Source of the DNA: Chiua virens
Taxonomy: Eukaryota; Basidiomycota; Agaricomycetes; Boletales; Boletaceae
Direction: 5' to 3'
NCBI GenBank assembly: GCA_019787685.1
Contig: JAHNUO010000010.1
Location: 372,001-436,000 of the forward strand
Length of the DNA stretch: 64,000 nucleotides
The notes below the pieces were generated by a model that worked only from the letters and a program-made list of their open reading frames with translations, had not been told where the DNA came from and made no database searches. This document shows, in pieces, positions 34,841 to 45,764 of the stretch. The translations under genes and the position numbers were made by a program. How positions within the stretch are numbered: the stretch's first letter is position 1; the number at the start of each line of letters is the position of its first letter.

Positions 34841-36481
34841 CTAACTCGCTTGCACATGCCTTCGTGCCTTGACCCAAGCATTTACCTTCTCCTTTTCAGT
34901 ATCCACTCCATGTTCCGACCTCAGGTGACGGCGAAGGTCGTAGGCACGCGTCAAGACGTGTTCACATGTCTTGCTAGATGATGGTCCAGAAGCGTCTAGA
35001 GCCGCGTTTGAGGCTACTAAGGCATCTATATGAGGGTATGGGCAACATATGGACATTGCGTTTTGTGAACGGGCAGCGTAGGCTTTTCCGGTGATTGCCT
35101 CGATAGTCATGTGATCTTCTGCGTCAGTGGTAGATGTCTCATCCTCCGAAGTAGTCTCGGCGTGGACACTTGTCGATGAGTGTAGTTTAGCTAGATGGCG
35201 TTCGAGAAGATGTTTGTATCCAAATGCGCTATTGCAGTGCAGGTGGGGACACACATGGTTCCGCTGACCAAAGTGGATGACGTTGTGGTGTGTCGTCAGC
35301 GCGTTTTTCTGTGCAAAGAATCAACACACAACATCGTCAACCCGAGGTGGAACATACGGATTTGAAGTCTTTATCACAACCAGCAAAGTCACATTTCCAA
35401 TCCCGCCCTAGTTCACCCCCGCGCCTTCGTTTCCAGGGATGAGAATTCTCGGTATCGGACGCATCCTCAGGGGCGTCGGTCATATCAGCGTGGTAAAGCT
35501 GCGCCTCAATCTCCTGTTGTTCATGCAATTTCTGGTGGGCTCTGAGGTTATATTGCGATGCGAATGTGCGGCCCTTACACTTTGGATGCGTGCAGGTCGG
35601 TGGGTGGTCCTTTCGTATGTGCGCTTGCAAAGCCGTCCACGTGCCAAAGTAAATGGGATCCTTATCATCACCGGGCAGACAGTGCGGATACGAACACGTA
35701 TATCGTTTGTCTGACATGCAACCGATGAGCATAGAATTACTTGAATTTATGCCTTATCATCCTCACCATCATGTGTCTTCAAATGACCCCGCAATTTCTG
35801 ATTCGTTGTACATGATTTTGTACATCCTGGATACGAGCAAATATAGGGTTTTGTCCCCGGGGGAGTGTGTACTTCACAGATGTGAGTGCGCAACTGGTGG
35901 TGTTTGTTGAACACTTCATCGCAATCGGCTTTGGGGCACTACAGAGCTTCAATAAGATCGACAGAATAAATGAGAAAGATACTGACAATATAAGATTTAT
36001 CCCCTCTATGTGAATTTTCATGGCGGGCGAGATGTTGAGTCGTCCAGAAGCGCTTTTTACACTCGGCGGATTCAGTGCACACATAAGGTTTCTCTGTTTC
36101 AGGGAGATGGCTCCTGCTGTGTGCCTGCAAATGACTCTCCCGCAGGTAAGACTTTCCACATGAATTACACGTCAATGGACGCTGGGTGAATGAAGAATAA
36201 GAAAGCAGTAAAAACTCAGTGGTCATTGTTATCCTAACCTCGCCAGTATGTGATCGTTCATGTTCTGCCAACCTCGATGGCTTCGAGTACGATTTTGTAC
36301 AGTCGGGATACGCACACGGGTAGCGTGATTTTTTGCTTACACTGATAGTTACTTGGAGTGTCGTTTCGGTGGTGGATGGCGTTTCGATAGCCTCAGACGG
36401 CGCTGGACTGGAAGAAAGGCGCAATACGAGATGCGACTTTTTTCGTTTCCCGAGAACAGTCGTGGAACTTAGTGTCTTCAT
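34841..36481 (-). CDS. C2H2 zinc-finger protein, TFIIIA-like
   Basis: It starts at 36481 and has four introns. After a short Ser/Thr-rich N-terminus there are nine consecutive C2H2 fingers, such as YPCAYPDCTKSYSKPSRLAEH and YICSYPGCTKSCTTNQKLRGH, and a tenth C2H2-like unit near the C-terminus. Unequal linkers, a long spacer after finger seven and the number of fingers fit transcription factor IIIA, which binds the internal promoter of 5S rRNA genes and 5S RNA. The first intron (about 36182-36238) is 57 bp, a multiple of three, with no stop codon. It lies between fingers one and two, so retention would only lengthen the linker. The gene is intact and divergent from the Pmr5/Cas1p-like gene. 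A generic multi-finger regulator is the alternative. Confidence 0.78.
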
Positions 36482-36644
36482 TTCAGTCCCACCGAACTCG
36501 TTTGACCTGGGTTATTCCAAGGTTATTTATTTATTATTTATCATGAATGAGCAGGAAAATTGAAAATAATTCGTTATTCGATCCTCAAGTAAACACTTGA
36601 CCGCTTGTTCAAGTTTACAACTTGTTCTAGTCTTTCTGAACCAC
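36482..36644. promoter_or_regulatory. Divergent promoter region
   Basis: Only about 160 bp separate the start codons of the TFIIIA-like gene (minus) and the Pmr5/Cas1p-like gene (plus). The stretch is AT-rich (ATTTATTTATTATTTATC at about 36523-36540). Confidence 0.5.
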
Positions 36645-38185
36645 ATGGCCAGACGACGAAGAACGTATCTTGTACCATGTCTTTTTTTCGCAAGTATCTT
36701 GCTCTGCACCAGCCATTGGTCGCTCGTGCATGATTTACTTTGGCCGTCCGACAACTATTCTCAGTTGCTCGCCGAAGACGCGCTTCGAGCTGTGCGCGAC
36801 TCCGTACATCACGCGATGCTGTCTCTTCTCAATACTTACGAGGACGACCTTCGGACTAGCCTTAAACGAGATCGTCTGGGTACGACGTTCAAAAGGCTCC
36901 AGGTGTCTCTCGACAGCTTCCATCACGGAACGTCACTGGGGCTTCGACAACTCCCCGTTTCGCGGTCCGTTGACGGGCATCATGGTGTAGATGTTCAGGA
37001 AGTCGATATATGTAGTTCCTTTGCAGGGAAGCGAATCACCATGATCGGTGGCGAGCACATCTACCGTCTTCATCTCCTCCTCCTCCAACAGCGAGAGCGC
37101 GCCGAGGCGAAATCGATTCCTTGCCAGTACCACGAATTCTGTACCCTATCACCACATTTGTTTGTCCTTTCAGCAATTCCGAGGCGATACACTATCCCCA
37201 CGATATATCAAACCGCCGACGACACAAGAGCTGATTGACACCGAGTCTGCGGCGGTTAACTACATCGTCTCCGACACTCTGTTTTCTGCCAGGAATGAGT
37301 CTTCCCGGGAATATACTCATCCATTTGTGGATCCGATGACGGGTGTTCGATTGCGTGAGACGTATTGGCTCGCGGCCGCGCGGAAAGCTAACATCGTCCT
37401 CGTGGGACAAGGTCCTCTAAGTGCCCCCGGCCCGACATACGCAGGAAATTGGACCTTCTTGCGCCATGTGCCAGACTACGTGGATAAGTCACGCATCATC
37501 ACAGATAAGAACAGGAATCATGACGACGAAGCCCATATGCATACGACGATCCCACGATCCCCGGATATCCTTAACGCGGCCGTGCATCTTACCATATCCC
37601 GCTTTTTACCCAACACTTTCCAGCTTTTGCGCTCTTTCGATCAGGAGGGGATTCGTACGAGCAAACGAAAGCGATTGATATGGCCAAGCAGTTGGTATCA
37701 CTTGCCTGGAAGAGGTGTCGCGAGGACTTTGCTTCTTCGTCTGTGTGGCGGATCACGCATCAGAAACTGGATGCAGTGGGCATTTCCCCATCAGCACTCA
37801 ATGCGAACCCCGGTCGAACGTGTCCTCACGCTACAGTTGTCAGCGTTCATCAACGCGGATCTCACGGGCAAATCTTCCTTGGAAGATCCGTGGACGCTGC
37901 TTTTCAATGCCCAAGGCAAGCACATGGAAAAGCAACTTCGCGTTGTATCAAACTGATGTGTGTCATGTAGTTTATTTGCAAAACGTGGTACTTAGGGAAC
38001 TTTTACCCCGGTATGGCATCGTGTTTCTCCCGCTCGATGGACACTGGAACGCGGGTGCCAAGTCTCGTGGACTTGGACATTGGCATCCACATGATGATCC
38101 TGTGGATGTCGACCTCGCCCGGACGGCGGCCATCGGAGAGGCATTCTTGACACGGTTGGACTATGTGCTTAGGTATTTGGAATGA
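36645..38185 (+). pseudogene. Pmr5/Cas1p-like SGNH-type membrane protein, one frameshift
   Basis: The likely start at 36645 gives RRRRTYLVPCLFFASILL, a type II signal anchor; an ATG at 36597 is in frame upstream. The SGNH-like start FAGKRITMIGGEHIYRLH follows. The usual Gly-Asp-Ser is Gly-Gly-Glu, so a classical serine nucleophile is missing. At 37144-37146 (run of CCC) one extra base separates EFCT from YHHICL, a conserved junction. The second frame is then open to 37915. A 55-bp GC-AG intron (37916-37970) joins FNAQ to VYLQNVVLRELLP, and the last exon ends at 38185. Family members modify surface or Golgi glycans, for example by O-acetylation. The extra base could be a true mutation or a sequence error. 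Confidence 0.65.
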
Positions 38186-38595
38186 TATCCGTGTTCCTTC
38201 TTCTACACATGAGTTTCATTTCGAGCATCCTTTGCAGTGTGTTCGACATAGCTTTTTTAATGCCTGTCGATCACAGGTTCATCTTTAGAAGTGTAATTAT
38301 GAAGTCGTAGAATATTACCGTTAGACTGGATCGGTCGTCAATGTCCAGACATTTCACGTACGGTCACAGCGGAACTGCGGCATCGGATGAGAAATTTCCG
38401 CTCGGGAGATAAACATCCCAGGCACGCAGCGCATAAACTCGTCCATTGATATCAAGCACGACAATCGAATTGTACACTGCTGCAATTTCTCGCCCTATGA
38501 TAAATAATACATCCATACAATTCTACCAATTTCCGAACAAACGATAGAATAAATGACGCCTGTCAATAATTCGATGAAAATGTTGCGAGAAACCT
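38186..38595. other. Intergenic, no gene recognised
   Basis: This is the spacer between convergent genes. The sequence after protease copy 5 resembles the 3' flanks of copies 6 and 7. Confidence 0.4.
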
Positions 38596-40023
38596 CTAAT
38601 TGCTGGTCGCAGTGGTATAAGCCGTGGTGGCAAAGCCAACCCGACCATTGGTAGTGTCAAAGACGCTGTAGTAACGCTCACTAAAATAAATTGATCGCTC
38701 AAACGATCGCCAGACAAAAGAAAGTAGATAGGTATACGTACAGGAAAGTGTACCCGTTGATAAAGTCGAGTCCGGAGCCGGAGGAACTACCAATGTCTCC
38801 AACGACGAGGTAAATCGAGCCAGAGGTACCGCCGATGGCCGAGTTGAGCGAGCGAGGCCAGATCTGCGCGTTAGCCGAGAGGGTGAAGGTTTGATCTCCA
38901 ACGTTGAATGACAACGGCTTCAGGGCGGAATACTGAGAAGACGAAATTGTGAGTAGGCCCGTGGTAGAGTCAGAAGTAGCGCCTGTGGCTGACTGGTATT
39001 TCTGGAACGCATCTGCGATTCCGAATAGAAAATATTAGTAGTAAATTGCAAGGTTGATTCAACACATGTCTTACCCGAGGCAATGAGAATAAGGGTAGTG
39101 CCAGTGTCGACGATGCCAGCAGTCATTGAAAGGATGATCTCTCCGCCGTAAGTAATTGATTGATCGATACCCCAGTAGTTCGTCGCAGGCGACGTCGTCG
39201 TGAGCGAAGCGTAGTGCACCGAGCCAGTGACGGCCGAGTCGTCAACGCCACCGAACGTGAGTGTTCCGGTGCTGGTAGATTCGGCTGCCGGGACGTAATA
39301 AATCCCGAGTACCTCCTCGGATATCGTTCCCTGGGACAACAGGTTGTCCGATACGGTAGGAACCGTATTCGTGTTGCTGACCGTGCCAGAAGTCAGGGTA
39401 ACAGGGCCAACACCAAGGAATACCATCAACGCCACTAAAACCGGTGGCCGAACTGGCAACTCCGATGGATTGGCCTTGGATAACCAATCCGGGAGCAAGT
39501 GTGACGGTATCAGTCCACTCTTCTCCAGAGAAGCTTCCGGAGCCATAAGATACTGACTATGGTTGCATTTCAATTCGAGACGTATGGCATGAAATATCCA
39601 AAACGCACAACAGTGTTCCCCGTGTCTATACCTGTGTTTTGGTATGCCGTGGATGCTCCGATCCAAGTGTTGGAGCTTCCGGTATCAATCAGAAGGGTAT
39701 CTACGGTTGCTAAGCCCAATGCATTCCAAGGGGGGGAAGGTTCCACGTACAATCGGTTGCGGGACTGCCAACACCAACTTGAGCGGTATAGGTCACTGCG
39801 GCATTTGTGACACTGAACGAAGTGCTACGTTTCCCTGGATGTGCAGCCTGTCTGAACGCCTGGGCGCGAGCGCGGTCCTTCTCGACAATGTTGAGCGTGC
39901 CAGTCCCGTTGATCTTCGTAGAAAATTGAGAGTAGCCTTGCCGGTGCTGCGACTGACGGGGGTCGCGTCTGCGACAGAGAGCACGAGGAAGATCAACGAC
40001 AGGAGTGCTTTGGAAGCGAGCAT
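38596..40023 (-). pseudogene. Aspartic protease copy 5, two frameshifts
   Basis: The five-exon plan is kept, but exon 1 (40023-39751) is 273 nt instead of 274. One base is lost in the T-run between ATLNF and TKINGTG, near 39928. Exon 3 (39556-39075) is 482 instead of 481, with one extra base near 39423 inside GVDGILGVG. Exons 4 (39012-38742) and 5 (38680-38596) have normal lengths. Both catalytic loops are still canonical (DTGSSNTW, DTGTT), so the breaks are recent. It is most similar to copies 6 and 7, including about 180 bp of promoter. Confidence 0.8.
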
Positions 40024-40069
40024 GACGAGCTGTCCAAGAGACCGCAAACCCTGAGAGGTATCTCAAGTC

Positions 40070-40077
40070 CTTATATC
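40070..40077 (-). promoter_or_regulatory. TATA-like box of protease copy 5
   Basis: GATATAAG lies about 50 bp before the ATG, inside a block of about 180 bp shared with copies 6 (box at 42826-42833) and 7 (box at 49949-49956). The shared block marks these three as recent duplicates. Confidence 0.5.
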
Positions 40078-40200
40078 CTGTCGCGTATATCGTGATAGAG
40101 AGCGTGCATGGTGGAACGGATCGTATCGACCAACGACCCACACGAAAGGGAAGTGAGGACAGCATGTGGGGTCTGCGAATCGCGAGTGACATCTAGTTCC

Positions 40201-40739
40201 GTATAGGCAGAGGACGCTGACGAAGGATGTGCATGTGTATGCTCATACGGGGAAATGACTTCGGTACAAATGGGAAGAGACTATATCATCTGTGGGACTT
40301 TCAGAAAAATGGATCATGTGGCCATGCAAGATAAGAGAACTCCTATGCGGCCCGGGAAGAGAGCACATTGAGAAGTAGTACTAGTAATGACGATCCAACT
40401 TACATTAACCGAAATGTTCGAGCGAAAATCATTTTGAACTGTGAAAAGTAACAGTTCGAAAGTTACGTGTAGCCTACTGCAGTCGTCCGGTCACCCGAAC
40501 TAAGGTGGCTGTGCCCGCTTAGTCCGCTCCGCTCTCATCCGAGTCCGATTCGGGTCTCGACGGGCAACACGTATCGGAGTAGCCCACGCATGGGATGAGG
40601 ATTTTAAAGTTCTCAGCCTGGCGATCCGACTCGCACATTCAAGTTGGTATCACCATAATGATCTTTATCTGATGCCACGGTGGACGTCGACCGTTCCGGT
40701 CTTGATGCGGGAGTACTATGTGGCTAAGACATAGGTAAC
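40201..40739. other. Intergenic, no gene recognised
   Basis: This is upstream sequence of protease copy 5; no other feature was seen. Confidence 0.35.
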
Positions 40740-40905
40740 TTAGTGCTGTGCCGGCCCGGCTTGGCCTGAAAGCCCCGGCTCGGGCCCGGCTTAGGGGGGC
40801 TTGGGCCCTGTAACATCACAGGCCGAGCCCTGAGCCCCCAGAAGCCCTTGATGGGGGCCCGGCCCGGCCTGAAAGCTGGGGCTTGGGCCTAGGCCGGAGC
40901 TTCCT
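40740..40905. repeat. GC-rich repeat with self-complementary words
   Basis: A block of GGCCCGGC, GGCCTGAAAGC and GGGCTTGGGCC words, with a central inverted repeat (GGCCCTGT and ACAGGCC around AACATC). It is very different in composition from its surroundings. Such blocks recur in Agaricomycete genomes in my experience, but I cannot name the family. Confidence 0.5.
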
Positions 40906-41359
40906 CGTGTGGGTGGAAGGGGACTCGGAGAGAGAGAAGAGAGAGAAGGGGGGAGCAAACACGACGCATGGACAGGTTTTGTTTCGAGTTTCCTTGCAAT
41001 ACAGTGATCTGATGTGGCTTTCCATGAACGCATGTTGTTCGCTGGCAAGTTCATCTGTAGAAGCGTAAGGATATGGGATATCACTATTGAAATGCATGGG
41101 ACATTATGATCATAGGACTTCCTCAGCGCAGGCAGAGCGAAGCTACAATGTTATCTGAGAGTTCCGCCAGCAACATAAGAGACATCCAGGCATACAACAC
41201 GCACACATATCCATTGATATATAACGACAAACAAAGTACACTACTACAATCCCTCGTCTAACGACAAGGAAGTAACACTCTCACAATCCCACCAATTTCC
41301 ATGTAGATGATATAAAGGATGACACGTGTCGGGTGCGACACAAGTATTGGAAGAAACCT
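40906..41359. other. Intergenic, no gene recognised
   Basis: Downstream flank of protease copy 6, including a short purine-rich run near 40925-40965. Confidence 0.35.
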
Positions 41360-42779
41360 TTAATTGGTGGTCGCTTTAGTGTACGCCGTGGTGGCAAAGC
41401 CAATCCGACCGTGGGTAGAGTCAAAAATGCTATAGTAGCGCTCACTGAAATGGACAAATGGGTCAAGCAGCCATACGGCAGGAGAAAGAGAAGGGATACA
41501 TACAGAAAAGTGTACCCGTTGATAAAGTCAAGTCCTGAGCCGGATGCACCACCAATATCACCAACGACGAGGTAGATCGAGCTAGAGGTACCACCAATGG
41601 CTGTGTTGAGCGAGCGAGGCCAGATCTGCGCGTTAGCCGAGAGACTGAACGTTTGGCCTCCAATGTGGAACGACAACGGCTTCAGGGCAGAGTACTGAGA
41701 AGACGAAATTTTGAGCAGGCCAGTGGTAGAGTCCAAAGTACCACCCGTGGCTGACTGATATGTCTGGAACGCATCTGCAGTGCCCAACAGCAAAGATCAG
41801 CAAATGGCTAGTCGTTTCAACACACTCCTTACCCGAGGCAATGAGAATAAGGGTAGTCCCAGTGTCGACGATACCAGCAGTTGCCGAGAGGATAGTCTTT
41901 CCGCCGTAGGTGATTGATTGATCAATACCCCAATAGCTCCCCGCAGGCGACGCCGTAGTGAGAGATGTGTAGTGCACGGACCCAGTGATGACCGAGTTGT
42001 CAACGCCACCGAACGTGAGTGTTCCGGCGCTGGTAGATTCGGACGCCGGGACGTAATAAATCCCGAGCACCTCCTCGAATATCGTTTTCTGGGACAATAG
42101 GTTGTCCGATACGGTAGGGACCGTGTTCGTGTTTGTGACTGTGCCAGAAGTCAAGGCAACAGGGCCAACACCAAGGATACCATCAACGCCACTAAAACCA
42201 GTGGCCGAACTGGCAACCCCAATGGATTGGCTTTTAATGACCAATCCTGGAGCAAGTGTGACGGTATCAGTCCACTCTTCTCCAGAGAAGCTTCCGGAGC
42301 CGTAGGACACAGACTACGATTTCATTTCAATTCGAAGCGTGCAGTATGAAAAATAGAAAACGCACAACGCTGTTCCCGGTGTTTTTCCCAGTGTTTTTGT
42401 ATGCCTTAGATGCTCCGACCCAAGTGTTAGAACTTCCGGTATCAATCAACAGGGTGTCTACAATCGTTTAACAAGGCGTCCCAGGACCAACCAAGGTGCA
42501 CGTACAATCAGTTGCGGGACTGCCAACACCAACTTGAGCGGTGTACGTCACTACCGAGTTTGTGACACCGAAAGATGTGCTGCGTTTCCCTGGATGTGCA
42601 GCCTGCTTGAATGCCTGGGCGCGAGCACGATCCCTTTCAACGATATTGAGCGTGCCAGTCCCGTTGACCTTCGTAGCAAAGTTGAGAGTAGCTTTGCCAG
42701 TGGTACGACTGACGGGAGTCGCGTCCGCGATAGAGAACACGAGGAAGATCAACGACAGGAGTGCTTTGGAAGCGAGCAT
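41360..42779 (-). CDS. Aspartic protease copy 6 (A1, polyporopepsin-like), intact
   Basis: Exons are 42779-42506, 42457-42366, 42313-41833, 41774-41504 and 41444-41360 (274+92+481+271+85 nt), giving 400 residues without a break. The order is: signal peptide (MLASKALLSLIFLVFSIADA), propeptide ending in the Lys-Arg of HPGKRSTSF, catalytic loop one DTGSSNTWVG, flap SYGSGSFSGEEW, catalytic loop two DTGTT, and the C-terminal ERYYSIFDSTHGRIGFA. It should be a secreted acid endopeptidase; polyporopepsin of Irpex is the archetype. It is the intact reference for copies 5 and 7. Confidence 0.9.
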
Positions 42780-42825
42780 GGCGAACTGTCCAAGATACTG
42801 CAGACCCTGAGGGAAATCTCCAGGC

Positions 42826-42833
42826 CTTATATC
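42826..42833 (-). promoter_or_regulatory. TATA-like box of protease copy 6
   Basis: GATATAAG lies about 50 bp before the ATG, in the promoter block shared with copies 5 and 7. Confidence 0.5.
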
Positions 42834-42959
42834 CTGTCGCAAATGACGCGATGGGGAGTGTGCATGGTGGAACAGCTCGTATCGATCAACGACCCACACG
42901 AACCAGAAGTCGAGGATAGCATATGGAGTCTGCGAATCGCGAGTGACATAGTTCCTTAT

Positions 42960-43427
42960 GGGTAAGGACCAGAGGACGCTGACGGGGCATGGTGATATAT
43001 CAGTACATACGGGGAAAAGACGTTCGGTTCAAATCGGAGAAGACCATACCATACTTTATTTTCTGTGGGACTCTCGGAAGGATGGCTTCTTGGATCATGT
43101 GGCCAAGCAAGATTAAATAAATCCCGCATGGCAGACAACCATACACGGTATGATACACCGGCGTATCTGCTGGGGAACTACACCGTAAGGCAGACTGAAA
43201 TCAATCAACATTCACGAGAGCATATTTTATAAATATCCTTCAACTGTGATCAGGTTGCGTGTGGGGATTGTTGGAAATGGATGAGCTGTCACTGCGAAAA
43301 AAGCAAGATTATGTTGATGACGGATGTGGCAAGAACCTTCCGATTTTAAGCGGATTCGTGAGAGATTATGGCGAGCTTATTGGGGGGTAAAACTTGTTTG
43401 CATTTGTTTGAATCCAAAGGTTCTGAC
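42960..43427. other. Intergenic, no gene recognised
   Basis: Sequence between protease copy 6 and the Harbinger insertion; nothing was recognised. Confidence 0.35.
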
Positions 43428-43430
43428 TAA

Positions 43431-43484
43431 GAGTCAGTTCGGTAGTCGGGTTAGTGCTAGATAATAGCTAGCTATCTCGGTAAG
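43431..43484 (+). repeat. Left terminal inverted repeat of the Harbinger element
   Basis: It begins GAGTCAGTTCGGTAGTC and ends ATCTCGGTAAG. It differs from the inverted right end at one position (G/A at base 18). Confidence 0.9.
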
Positions 43485-43570
43485 TTGTAGCCGAATGGCT
43501 CCGTGAAGTGACTCAGCTCCAGACTCTGATATGACTCAAACATTATCGTAACTGATCTCAGCGCCCCAGT

Positions 43571-45694
43571 ATGCCTCTTCCGCTTTCCCCAGCACACCGT
43601 CAACAGGTCTTACAGTATGTCTCTTTACTCATCACTATCATCACCTGTGCAATTGGAGTTGTTATCGCAACTCTGAAGGAGGCACGCAAGAAGCCTCAAG
43701 CATATCATACCTCAATACTCTCGGGTGAGGGCTGGGTGATTGAACTGATGACTGGTCACCCAGAACGCATACGGACTGAGCTTGGGGTCCATATCAATGT
43801 GTTTGAGGAACTCATATCGGTACTTTGAGACCACGGTTACACAAGTTCACGCTCGGTTTCACTTGAGGAGCAGCTAGCAATCTTTCTGTACATGTGTGTT
43901 ACTGGCCTGCCAGTTTGACATGTTGGGGAGAGATTCCAACGTTCAAATGGTACTATTTCATGGTATGCTAGTCGATTCCACGCCCAGGATCAATTGTGAC
44001 ATGTTCTGTCTATTAGCTACTTTCGCAAGTTGACTGTAGCATTCTCGAGCCCTTCGATCTGTCGTGCCTATATCAAGCCACCTGCGCAGAACACCCTGTC
44101 ATCAAAAATTCAAAACAACCCCAAGTTCTATCCGTACTTCAAGAACGCCATTGGTGCCATAGATGGCAGTCACATCCCAATCGCAGTCCCTACTTATCTT
44201 CACAATGTTTTTCGCAATTGTTACAATTTCTTTCTTTCGTTTCACTTGTACCTCTTCACTTCACTAGATACCTAGGTATCCTCGTACGTTCATCCGTACT
44301 CGTTTCACTTTCTCCTTTGTAACTCAGCACCGGCCTTACCCGAGTGCTTACGTTCCTCTTTTCACGTCATCGTCCAATGGCATCGTACTTACTCATTCAC
44401 TTCTCGTCATCATCCGATGGCTTCGCATTTGTCATTTCACCTTCGTCATCGTCCGCTGCTTTCACATCATACAATTCCCTTTTCTGATTACTGCGCACTC
44501 CTTTTGGTCCTTTGACCCTTCTGCTCTTCTGGCCTTCCCCTTTTGTTACTTGGTCCATGCGCAGTTCTCATAGTATAAATACCCCGCAGCGATACTCCTG
44601 TACTTCAGTCTTGATCTCCGCAATCTAGCTGAGTATCACTGCTCCACTCGGACCCTTCCTTGTGACCACTTGACCAGGGACTTCTCTCGTCGTCCCTTGA
44701 CACTCTTGACATCGCACCGGGGTTCATCATAACCCTCGACCCTTGACCGTCCCTCGGGTATAGATTCCCAACCGGACAATTCTCAGCAACGCCTGAGTCT
44801 TCACTCGTCTCTCTGGTAGCCACCGCTGACCAGAACTCCTTGTTCGACTCTTCAGCGCACCACGTATCAAGTGGTGGTTGTTTGAGTTATCGCAGCCACT
44901 TGTTACTTGGCGCTTTTGCGGCTACGCTAGGTCCTACCCGGAACTACCATAACAGCAATCGCAAGGGATATCTTTCCCAAAACTGTCTTTTCATTTGCGA
45001 CTTTGATCTCCTATTCATGTATTCTCTCACAGGATGGGAGGGATCAGCGTTGAATGCCCGTATTTACGACGATGCACGCACTCGCAACCTGCATATTCCC
45101 GATGGAAAGTTTCTGCTCAGCGATCTTGGTTTCCCTTTGCAGGACAAATTACTTGTCCCTTACCATGGTATCCAGTACCATTTAGCTGAATGGGGACGTT
45201 CTAATCTGAGGTATGCCGATGCACTCACTCTTAGCGTGCACGCATGGACTCTATGCCACCACAGACCAGCAAATTGTGAGGAACTCTTCAATTTACAACA
45301 TGTGTCAGCACGAAATGTGATTGAACGAATTTTCGGGGTGTTAAAACGGTGTTTCTGGATTCTACATCTAGCTACAAGGTTTTCTATCGAAATCCAAGCT
45401 CAGATCCCAATCGCTTTGTGCGTTATTCACAATTTTATCCACATTCATGATCCAGAAGATGGTCCTGGACAGCAAGTTGAAGATCTGCACAAGGACATAG
45501 GGTATGATGCTGGCCCGGGTGGAGATGGGTTTTGCGTTGTTCCTGAGAACAATGGAGTTGGAGCCGAGGGCAATGTCTTGCGTGCAGCATGGGAGTTTCA
45601 TGATAGAATTGCTGAGGCAATGTGGAATGATTATGTCGCAATTAGGGACGCACGCGCTGGTGGTGCCAATGACGAGTTGTATGAAGGTCTCTAG
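43571..45694 (+). pseudogene. PIF-Harbinger DDE transposase, two TGA codons and an LTR insertion
   Basis: The frame starts at 43571. The N-terminal helical part has YHTSILSGEGWVIELMTGHP, then TGA at 43826-43828 and TGA at 43916-43918. Both are in frame and sit where arginine is expected, consistent with CGA to TGA. A 54-bp intron (43963-44016) follows. The first catalytic Asp lies in GAIDGSHIPI (about 44158). The frame is cut at 44218 by the solo LTR and resumes exactly after it (RKGYLSQN). The second catalytic region is CDFDLLFMYSLTGWEGSALNAR, and the last lies in FNLQHVSARNVIERIFGVLK. The C-terminus at 45694 is open. It is a dead copy of a recently active family. Confidence 0.85.
44219..44954 (+). 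repeat. Solo LTR inserted in the Harbinger transposase
   Basis: The 736-bp sequence runs from TGTTACAATT to CCATAACA and is flanked by the perfect 5-bp duplication GCAAT (44214-44218 and 44955-44959). Ignoring it and one duplication restores the transposase frame exactly. No internal sequence remains, so it arose by LTR-LTR recombination. It is homologous to the LTR at 220-791, in the opposite orientation. It includes a TATA box at about 44574 and the RNA start motif at 44607. Confidence 0.9.
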
Positions 45695-45764
45695 CTAGTA
45701 GGCATATCCACCATGATTCAAACAACTACAATTTGAATGCATACAACATAGCAACGGGACAAGA

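Noticed and set aside
37141..37173. A 33-bp intron explaining the frame change in the Pmr5/Cas1p-like gene
   Set aside because: Its length is a multiple of three, so it would not change the frame, and removing it deletes conserved residues; a one-base insertion fits better.
44840..45050. N-terminus of the Harbinger transposase as the open frame beginning at 44840
   Set aside because: The first about 40 codons lie in the solo LTR; the true frame continues from before 44214 once the insertion is discounted.
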